Below the pieces are notes generated by a model. That model made no database searches, was not told the origin of the DNA, and saw nothing but the letters and a program-made list of their open reading frames with translations. Of a stretch of DNA of 64,000 bases, positions 56,897-64,000 are shown one piece after another. Both the position numbers and the translations under genes were made by a program. Source of the stretch: Shewanella olleyana (lineage in GTDB: Bacteria > Pseudomonadota > Gammaproteobacteria > Enterobacterales > Shewanellaceae); NCBI RefSeq assembly GCF_023283825.1, contig NZ_JAKILD010000021.1:1-64000 (forward strand). Direction: 5' to 3'. Positions within the stretch are counted from its first letter, which is position 1. Each line of letters starts with the position of its first letter.

Positions 56897-58147
56897 ATGA
56901 GCCTAGTAGCAATCGGAATAAATCATAAAACCGCCACGGTCGACCTTCGTGAGAAAGTCGCTTTTTCACCAGACAAGATTCATGACGCCATGAAGAGTCT
57001 GGCTAGTCGCACTAGTTCTGGTGAAGCCGTGATCGTGTCAACATGTAATCGCACCGAACTCTATTGTAATAATGGATCTAAAGCAGACATTATTGAGTGG
57101 CTAGAAGATTATCATGACTTGACCCATGACGAATTAATGCCTTGTATCTACAGTTACGAGGATCAAGAGTGTGCCAAGCATTTAATGCGTGTGTCTTCTG
57201 GACTTGATTCGTTAGTGCTGGGTGAGCCTCAAATTTTAGGCCAAGTGAAGCAAGCTTTTGTAAAAGCCAAAGAAGCAGGTACCACTGCTGTCACGATTGA
57301 TCGCCTATTTCAAAATACCTTCTCTGTTGCTAAAAAAGTGCGCACCGAAACTGAAATCGGAGCCGCCGCAGTGTCAGTGGCATTTGCCGCTGTTAGTATG
57401 GCTAAACATATTTTCTCGTCACTGAGCACCACTAACGTATTGCTAATTGGCGCAGGTGAAACCATTGAGTTGGTTGCTAAGCATTTAAAAGACAATGAAG
57501 TTGCTGGTATTGTGGTGGCTAACCGAACGGTTGAACGCGCTCAAGCCATGTGTGAAGAGTTCGATGCCACAGCAATTACGCTACAAGAAATACCTGACTA
57601 TCTACCTAAAGCCGATATCGTGATATCCTCTACCGCCAGTCCATTACCTATATTGGGTAAAGGCATGGTTGAAAAGGCGCTGAAACAACGACGTCATCAA
57701 CCGATGTTATTAGTTGATATTGCCGTTCCACGAGATATTGAAGCAGAAGTTGGCGAATTAGACGATGCTTTCCTTTATACTGTGGACGATTTGCACAGCA
57801 TCATTGAACAGAACATGGCTTCACGTAAAGAAGCCGCCGAGCAGGCAGAGATAATTGCCGATGAGCAATCCCATGTATTTATGGAGTGGGTTCGTTCGTT
57901 AGAGTCTGTAGATAGTATTCGAGAGTACCGTAGCCAAAGTTTGGCAATTAAAGATGAATTAGTAGAACGCGCCTTGAACAAATTGACTCAAGGTGGTGAC
58001 AATGAACAAGTGATTTTAGAGCTAGCAAACCGCCTAACTAATCGCTTAATTCATGCGCCGACACAAGCGTTAACTTCTGCTAGTCGTCAAGGAGACTTGA
58101 ATACCTTAGGCCAATTACGCGTCACGCTTGGTTTAGATAAAAATTAA
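56897..58147 (+). CDS. hemA: Glutamyl-tRNA reductase
   Basis: Reduces glutamyl-tRNA to glutamate-1-semialdehyde, the first step of haem synthesis by the C5 pathway. The catalytic cysteine is in [12 protein letters not shown], followed by the active-site [24 protein letters not shown] and the NADPH-binding [15 protein letters not shown]. At 416 residues it is normal. Haem demand from the c-type cytochromes of this window depends on it. prfA starts 14 bases downstream, the usual operon partner. Confidence 0.97.
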   Translation: MSLVAIGINHKTATVDLREKVAFSPDKIHDAMKSLASRTSSGEAVIVSTCNRTELYCNNGSKADIIEWLEDYHDLTHDELMPCIYSYEDQECAKHLMRVSSGLDSLVLGEPQILGQVKQAFVKAKEAGTTAVTIDRLFQNTFSVAKKVRTETEIGAAAVSVAFAAVSMAKHIFSSLSTTNVLLIGAGETIELVAKHLKDNEVAGIVVANRTVERAQAMCEEFDATAITLQEIPDYLPKADIVISSTASPLPILGKGMVEKALKQRRHQPMLLVDIAVPRDIEAEVGELDDAFLYTVDDLHSIIEQNMASRKEAAEQAEIIADEQSHVFMEWVRSLESVDSIREYRSQSLAIKDELVERALNKLTQGGDNEQVILELANRLTNRLIHAPTQALTSASRQGDLNTLGQLRVTLGLDKN

Positions 58148-58161
58148 GGTAACAAAGTTAA

Positions 58162-59247
58162 ATGAAAGAGTCGGTTATTCGCAAGCTGGAAGGCTTGCTT
58201 GAACGTAATGAAGAAGTGTTAGCATTACTGAGTGATGCACAAGTTATTGCGGATCAAGACCGCTTTCGTGCGTTATCAAAAGAATTTTCTCAGTTAGAAG
58301 ACATCGTAAAAAGCTTTACTGCGTTCCAAGAGGCTCAAGAGAACCTTGAATCAGCTAATGAAATGCTAGCTGAAGATGACGCAGAAATGCGTGAAATGGC
58401 CCAAGAAGAAATCAAAGAAGCAAAATTAGAAATTGCACGTCTTGAAGACGAATTGCAAATTTTGCTGCTGCCTAAAGATCCTAACGATGATCGCAATGCC
58501 TTTATCGAAATCCGCGCAGGTGCGGGTGGTGATGAAGCAGCGATTTTTGCAGGTGACTTATTCCGTATGTATTCTCGTTACTGCGAATCGAACAAGTGGC
58601 AAATGGAAATCATGAACGCTAACGAAGGCGAACATGGTGGATTTAAAGAGCTGATTGTTCAAGTGAGCGGTGAAGGTGTTTACGGCAAGCTTAAGTTTGA
58701 GTCTGGTGGACACCGTGTTCAACGTGTGCCAGAAACTGAATCACAAGGTCGTGTACATACCTCTGCTGTTACTGTGGTGGTATTGCCTGAAGTGCCGGAA
58801 GCTGAACAAATTTCAATTAATCCAGCAGACTTGAAAGTGGATACCTTCCGCGCATCAGGTGCCGGTGGTCAGCACGTCAACAAAACCGATTCTGCGATTC
58901 GTATTACTCACGTACCTTCAGGTATTGTGGTGGAATGTCAGGATCAGCGCTCGCAACATAAGAACCGCGCGCAAGCAATGAGTGTTCTTTCAGCTCGCTT
59001 GCAAGCTGTTGAAGATGAAAAACGTCGCAGTGAAGAAGAATCTACTCGTCGTAACTTAGTGGCAAGTGGCGATCGCTCTGAACGTATTCGTACTTATAAC
59101 TTCCCACAAGGTCGTATGAGCGAACACCGCATTAATTTAACGCTTTATCGCTTAAATGAAATTATGGAAGGTGACTTAAACTCCATCATTGAGCCATTGA
59201 TGCAAGAAGAACAAGCTGATCTGCTTGCAGCATTAGCTGACGATTAA
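58162..59247 (+). CDS. prfA: Peptide chain release factor 1
   Basis: Reads UAA and UAG stop codons and triggers peptide release. The GGQ motif is in [17 protein letters not shown] and the codon-recognising segment is near residue 185 with PET ([12 protein letters not shown]). At 361 residues it is complete. It is followed by prmC, whose product methylates the GGQ glutamine. Confidence 0.98.
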   Translation: MKESVIRKLEGLLERNEEVLALLSDAQVIADQDRFRALSKEFSQLEDIVKSFTAFQEAQENLESANEMLAEDDAEMREMAQEEIKEAKLEIARLEDELQILLLPKDPNDDRNAFIEIRAGAGGDEAAIFAGDLFRMYSRYCESNKWQMEIMNANEGEHGGFKELIVQVSGEGVYGKLKFESGGHRVQRVPETESQGRVHTSAVTVVVLPEVPEAEQISINPADLKVDTFRASGAGGQHVNKTDSAIRITHVPSGIVVECQDQRSQHKNRAQAMSVLSARLQAVEDEKRRSEEESTRRNLVASGDRSERIRTYNFPQGRMSEHRINLTLYRLNEIMEGDLNSIIEPLMQEEQADLLAALADD

Positions 59248-59260
59248 TTTCAAAAACTCT

Positions 59261-59310
59261 TTTTAATAGCTAGTTTTAATAGCTAGTTCTTATAGCTAGT
59301 TTAAATGGCT
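59261..59310. repeat. 13-bp tandem repeat between prfA and prmC
   Basis: Almost four copies of TTTTAATAGCTAG, decaying towards the 3' side, separate prfA from the prmC binding site. The unit has the same length as the repeat at 3735 but a different sequence. Confidence 0.85.
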
Positions 59311-59333
59311 ATTAAAATGACTAAGGAACGACG

Positions 59334-60191
59334 TTGCCACAGTCTTCTTTTTCTACCATTGCGGAATCTTTGCAATGGGCTTATAGCCAGTTAGTCGACT
59401 CGTCTGAGTCGGCTAATATTGATGCAGAAGCCTTGCTTCTGCATTGTCTTAATAAGCAGCGTAGTTTTATCTACACTTGGCCTGAAAAGGTACTCACTGC
59501 TGACCAATTTAAATCGTTTCAAACCATGATTGAAAAGCGCAAGCAGGGCATGCCTGTTGCGCATATTATTGGTGAGCGTGAGTTTTGGTCTCTACCATTT
59601 ATTGTTAATGCCACCACACTTATTCCACGACCTGATACAGAAATATTAGTCGAAACAGCACTTAATTTGCCGTTAGATAACAATGCAAAAGTATTGGACT
59701 TAGGCACTGGAACCGGTGCTATTGCTTTGTCTTTAGCCTCTGAACGTCCCGAGTGGCAGATGACAGCTATCGACAAAGTGGATGATGCGGTTGAATTAGC
59801 AAAAGCCAATCGTGAAAACTTAAATCTTACCCATGTTGAAATACTGCAATCTGACTGGTTCAGTGCGGTAGAGCATCAAGATTTTAATTTGATTGTGTCC
59901 AATCCTCCATACATTGATGAAACCGATGTTCACTTAGATTTAGGTGATGTTCGTTTTGAGCCATCAAGTGCACTGACGGCTGCTGAGCAAGGTTTTGCTG
60001 ATTTATTTCATATTGCCGAGCATGCAAGAACGCATTTGTTAGAGGGCGGTTACCTGCTGCTTGAACACGGCTTTGAGCAAGCGTTAACAGTAAGACAAAA
60101 GCTGATTGACCTGGGCTATGATAATGTCGCCACTGTGCGTGACTTTGGCAGTAACGACCGTTGTACATTAGGTCAGTGGAACCCTAAGTAA
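59334..60191 (+). CDS. prmC: Release factor glutamine methyltransferase
   Basis: SAM-dependent enzyme that N5-methylates the GGQ glutamine of RF1 and RF2. The SAM-binding VLDLGTGTGAIALSLA and the catalytic NPPY motif (IVSNPPYIDE) are present, along with the PRPDTE segment preceding them. The start is a TTG at 59334 with AAGGA seven bases upstream. Length 285 is near the usual 277. Confidence 0.96.
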   Translation: MPQSSFSTIAESLQWAYSQLVDSSESANIDAEALLLHCLNKQRSFIYTWPEKVLTADQFKSFQTMIEKRKQGMPVAHIIGEREFWSLPFIVNATTLIPRPDTEILVETALNLPLDNNAKVLDLGTGTGAIALSLASERPEWQMTAIDKVDDAVELAKANRENLNLTHVEILQSDWFSAVEHQDFNLIVSNPPYIDETDVHLDLGDVRFEPSSALTAAEQGFADLFHIAEHARTHLLEGGYLLLEHGFEQALTVRQKLIDLGYDNVATVRDFGSNDRCTLGQWNPK

Positions 60192-60272
60192 CGCTTGATT
60201 CACGCTCAAATTATGTGAATCATTTATCAATGGGTGGCTGTTAATCCTAGGTTTTTCTTAACATTGCTATAG

Positions 60273-60306
60273 GGCCGCTTGATCGAGTAAACTAGCGGCC
60301 ATTTTA
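60273..60306 (+). terminator. Possible hairpin between prmC and sirB2
   Basis: GGCCGC and GCGGCC pair around a 16-base loop and are followed by ATTTTATCT. The loop is long, so this is a weak candidate for a terminator or attenuator. Confidence 0.3.
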
Positions 60307-60333
60307 TCTGTAGTTCAAAAGAGAAAAACAATA

Positions 60334-60729
60334 ATGGAAACCTTTTACAGTTTATATCCTGCAGTTAAGCATACCCACTTAACCTTCATATTATTAAGTG
60401 TGATATTCTTTATTACTCGCTTTGTGCTGCATATGCGTCAATCTCCAGTGATGGATAAGAAGTTTGTAAAGGTTGCGCCTCATGTAATTGATACCTTCTT
60501 ATTATTGTCAGGACTGACTTTGTGCTTCATGATCAAGCAGTATCCATTTGTGGATGCGTGGATGACAGAGAAGTTTCTTGCAGTACTTGCTTACATCGGT
60601 TTAGGTGTAATGGCCTTAAAAGGCAATCGCAATAAATTCTTTAAAATCTTTGCCTTTTTAGGCGCTATTGGATGGCTCGTATTAGCTGCCAGGCTGGCTC
60701 ATTTTAAACAAGTTGTATTAATGGGTTAA
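60334..60729 (+). CDS. sirB2: SirB2 family membrane protein
   Basis: A 131-residue integral membrane protein with four hydrophobic segments (for example LTFILLSVIFFITRFVL and VIDTFLLLSGLTLCFMI), matching the SirB2/YchQ family. Function is uncertain; the family lies between prmC and sirB1 in E. coli and Salmonella too. GAG lies upstream of the ATG. Confidence 0.9.
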   Translation: METFYSLYPAVKHTHLTFILLSVIFFITRFVLHMRQSPVMDKKFVKVAPHVIDTFLLLSGLTLCFMIKQYPFVDAWMTEKFLAVLAYIGLGVMALKGNRNKFFKIFAFLGAIGWLVLAARLAHFKQVVLMG

Positions 60730-60738
60730 TAGAGTTTC

Positions 60739-61527
60739 ATGGCTAAACATCAAATGAATGATGTAGTGAAGATCCCCGACACTGCATTCGAAATTACGCA
60801 GCATTTAGGTTTTTCTCAAGAGAAAAAAGCACTCTGGGCTTGGTATGAAATTGCCGGCTCAGTCATGAGTTTGCATGTGGAAGATCCACAGCAACGCTTA
60901 GACGGCTTACTTCGTTGGTTTTATACCGATTTAGGTTTTTGCGCACGTGAAGATTATTTCAGTGTTGAAGCCGCCGATTTAGGCAGTTGCATTATGAGTC
61001 GCCAAGGCAATAGTACGACGCTGGCGACGGTAATGATTTTACTGGCTAAACAACTTGATATTACCTTAGATGCAGTATTGCTACCGGGACAAACGGTAGT
61101 GCGTTCAAGTATCAATGACAACATAGTTTATATCGACCCATTAACTGGTCAGGAACTAAGTCGTCATCAATTACACCTTTTAGTGCGCGGTGAATTAGGT
61201 AACTCGGCGATGTTAAAGCCAAAGTACCTAAAAACGGCCTCGCTAAAACGATTAATTACTCGTATGCTGCATGAGTTAAAAGCAGGCTGTATTGTGACTC
61301 ATCAATTTGAGCAGGCAATGGAGTGTTGTAATTTACTACTGCAGTGGCATCCTGACGACGTTAATTTGAATCGTGAACGTGCTTTTATTGCCCAACAATT
61401 GGGTTGTATTAAAGTGGCTATGTCTGACTTACAGCATTTTATTGATAGCAGCCCACACGATCCCGTGACTGAAATCGTTAAGATGCAATTAAAAGAGTTA
61501 AGCGATAGACCGCAAACTTACCATTAG
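60739..61527 (+). CDS. sirB1: SirB1 family protein (transglutaminase-like with TPR)
   Basis: A 262-residue cytoplasmic protein of the SirB1/YchA family. The N-terminal half has transglutaminase-like core sequence (DLGFCAREDYFSVEAADLGSCIMSR, QLDITLDAVLLPGQTVVR) and the C-terminal part is TPR-like helices (FEQAMECCNLLLQWHPDDVNLNRERAF). The molecular role is not established. It begins nine bases after sirB2, in a conserved set. Confidence 0.9.
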   Translation: MAKHQMNDVVKIPDTAFEITQHLGFSQEKKALWAWYEIAGSVMSLHVEDPQQRLDGLLRWFYTDLGFCAREDYFSVEAADLGSCIMSRQGNSTTLATVMILLAKQLDITLDAVLLPGQTVVRSSINDNIVYIDPLTGQELSRHQLHLLVRGELGNSAMLKPKYLKTASLKRLITRMLHELKAGCIVTHQFEQAMECCNLLLQWHPDDVNLNRERAFIAQQLGCIKVAMSDLQHFIDSSPHDPVTEIVKMQLKELSDRPQTYH

Positions 61528-61548
61528 ATTTAGTTTGGTAAAGTGTGA

Positions 61549-61581
61549 ATTCAGGCTCATTTATTGAGCCTGAATTTTTTA
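61549..61581 (+). terminator. Terminator after sirB1
   Basis: ATTCAGGCTCA and TGAGCCTGAAT form an 11-bp stem with a TTTAT loop followed by TTTTT, 22 bases past the stop codon. Confidence 0.92.
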
Positions 61582-61812
61582 TAATATCTGCACTTAATAT
61601 CAAGGAAAAATGCTTGTTCAGTAAGTGAACTACCGTTACTAAAAAAGCGCAAAGAAAACAGCACAAAAGCAACAAACAGCCAATAAATTAACCGCAATGA
61701 GTTAATCGGCTTTAGATTTAATCAATATAAAAAATATAAAAATAAGTGCGTTAAGCACAAAACAACAATAAAAATAATTCACTATGAAATGCATTCGCAA
61801 GGGAGATTTTTC

Positions 61813-63066
61813 ATGACTGCCAGTCCTATGGTCACTAATGATGCTACGGCATTAGGCCTATTAGCTGTTATTCTCGGCTTCGTTTTTTACACCAGTTCAT
61901 CAGCACATCCTTTTTGGCAAAAATTCTATAAGTTTATCCCAGCGCTGTTGCTGTGTTATTTCTTACCTTCGTTATTGAATACTTTTGGGGTTGTCGATGG
62001 TGACACTTCAAAGCTTTACTATGTGGCTTCGCGTTACTTATTACCTGCATGTTTAGTACTGCTGATTTTAAGTGTCGACTTAAAAGCGATTCTCAGTTTA
62101 GGCCCTAAAGCCATTGTGATGTTTTTAACCGGCACAGTGGGGATTGTTATTGGCGGCCCCATTGCGCTGTTAATCATTTCTGCGATTAATCCTGATGTAT
62201 TAGGCGGTAATGGCCCTGACGCTGTATGGCGCGGTATGACCACACTTGCTGGCAGTTGGATTGGCGGCGGCGCTAACCAAGCATCAATGAAAGAAATTTA
62301 TGAAGCTGGCGGCAGTATCTTCTCTGTGATGGTGACTGTTGATGTCATCGTAGCCAATATTTGGATGGCAGTATTACTGCTTATGGCATCTCGAGCGAAA
62401 CAGATTGACGCTAAAACTGGTGCTGATACCAGTGCACTTGAAGCATTAAAAGAGAAAGTTGAAAAGTACCATGCTGAGAATGCCCGCATTCCGTCACTGC
62501 GTGATTTAATGTTGATCGTTGCCATTGGTTTTGGTGTAACGGGCCTTGCGCATTTTGCTGCAGACTTCTTAGGGCCATTTTTTGAAACCAACTATCCTTG
62601 GACTCGAGACTACAGCTTAACGTCGAAGTTTTTCTGGTTAGTGGTCCTCGTGACTTCAATCGGCTTGGCGCTGTCATTTAGCCCGGTAAAACATTTAGAG
62701 GCCGCTGGCGCATCAAAAGTGGCTTCTGCGTTTTTATACATTCTTGTAGCGACCATTGGTCTGCACATGGATGTATCAAAACTCGCTGACGAGCAAAACC
62801 TGTGGTACTTCGCTATTGGTATCATTTGGATGATAGTCCACGCCAGCTTCATGCTGATTGTGGCTAAACTAATTAAAGCCCCACTGTTTTATATGGCGGT
62901 GGGTAGCCAAGCAAACGTAGGCGGCGCAGCATCGGCCCCTGTGGTTGCAGCAGCATTTCACCCAGCATTAGCACCCGTTGGCGTGTTATTGGCGGTATTA
63001 GGTTATGCTGTAGGAACATATATGGCGTGGTTGTGCGGTCAATTACTGCAAATTATCGCTATCTAG
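61813..63066 (+). CDS. DUF819 family membrane protein
   Basis: A 417-residue integral membrane protein with about ten to eleven membrane segments, matching the DUF819 (YjcL-like) family of putative transporters. A glycine/alanine-rich GSWIGGGANQASMKEIYE near residue 150 and VGSQANVGGAASAPVVAAAF near residue 365 are family landmarks. AAGGGAG precedes the ATG at 61813; an earlier in-frame ATG at 61789 lacks a site. The substrate is unknown. It is a single gene in an A/T-rich setting between the sirB1 terminator and kdsA. Confidence 0.88.
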   Translation: MTASPMVTNDATALGLLAVILGFVFYTSSSAHPFWQKFYKFIPALLLCYFLPSLLNTFGVVDGDTSKLYYVASRYLLPACLVLLILSVDLKAILSLGPKAIVMFLTGTVGIVIGGPIALLIISAINPDVLGGNGPDAVWRGMTTLAGSWIGGGANQASMKEIYEAGGSIFSVMVTVDVIVANIWMAVLLLMASRAKQIDAKTGADTSALEALKEKVEKYHAENARIPSLRDLMLIVAIGFGVTGLAHFAADFLGPFFETNYPWTRDYSLTSKFFWLVVLVTSIGLALSFSPVKHLEAAGASKVASAFLYILVATIGLHMDVSKLADEQNLWYFAIGIIWMIVHASFMLIVAKLIKAPLFYMAVGSQANVGGAASAPVVAAAFHPALAPVGVLLAVLGYAVGTYMAWLCGQLLQIIAI

Positions 63067-63089
63067 CCCTTATTTTTAGGTCGTGTTAA

Positions 63090-63977
<888 letters not shown>

Positions 63978-64000
63978 ATCTATTTGGTATTAAGAAAGCC

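Overview
The window looks like chromosomal DNA of a marine gammaproteobacterium, most likely a Shewanella species. This is inferred from the protein sequences I recognise (LipA, LipB, UbiF, KdsA and others) and from gene order; no database search was possible.

Three conserved housekeeping blocks frame the window. (1) Positions 191-22192, mostly on the minus strand, hold lipA-lipB-ybeD-dacA-rlpA-mltB-rodA-mrdA-rlmH-rsfS-nadD-holA-lptE-leuS, a divergent zinc-ribbon gene (ybeL-like), then a pseudopilin gene and lnt-corC-ybeY-phoH(ybeZ)-miaB. This is the gene neighbourhood known from E. coli. It covers lipoate synthesis, peptidoglycan elongation, ribosome maturation, NAD synthesis, DNA polymerase III delta, LPS assembly, lipoprotein acylation and tRNA modification. 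(2) Positions 22428-26773, plus strand, hold ubiF, pth, ychF and a seven-gene tRNA operon (Met-Leu-Gln-Gln-Met-Leu-Gln) with a good promoter and terminator. (3) Positions 53644-63977 hold prs-ispE-lolB (minus) and hemA-prfA-prmC-sirB2-sirB1, a DUF819 transporter-like gene and kdsA (plus).

Between ychF/tRNAs and prs, which lie close together in E. coli and Pseudomonas, sits about 26 kb of accessory DNA. Its core (27418-49962) is the most interesting part. A long minus-strand gene set encodes an envelope-spanning assembly: a TolQ/ExbB-type proton channel, two ExbD/TolR-like proteins (one with Asn at the position of the essential Asp), a proline-rich TonB/AgmX-like protein, three TPR or coiled-coil periplasmic proteins (two of them lipoproteins), a DUF3570 protein, a DUF4266 lipoprotein, a TlpA-type thioredoxin, two outer-membrane beta-barrel proteins and a 903-residue lipoprotein with PD40 repeats and two haem motifs that resembles hydrazine synthase alpha subunit. 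Diverging from it are a secreted c-type cytochrome, a LamG-containing lipoprotein with two haem domains, a 61-codon gene and a Tat-exported DUF1501-like protein. The parts list recalls Myxococcus Agl/Glt-type motors joined to a planctomycete-like set of surface cytochrome proteins. Its function is unknown to me.

The rest of the accessory stretch contains a roughly 570-bp non-coding element bounded by a perfect 22-bp inverted repeat and full of hairpins (50092-50664), a zinc-finger/coiled-coil protein, a trypsin-like protease, and apbE. A second non-coding long palindrome lies between lolB and hemA. Short tandem repeats of 9, 12, 13 and 18 bp occur at five places, two of them in frame inside genes.
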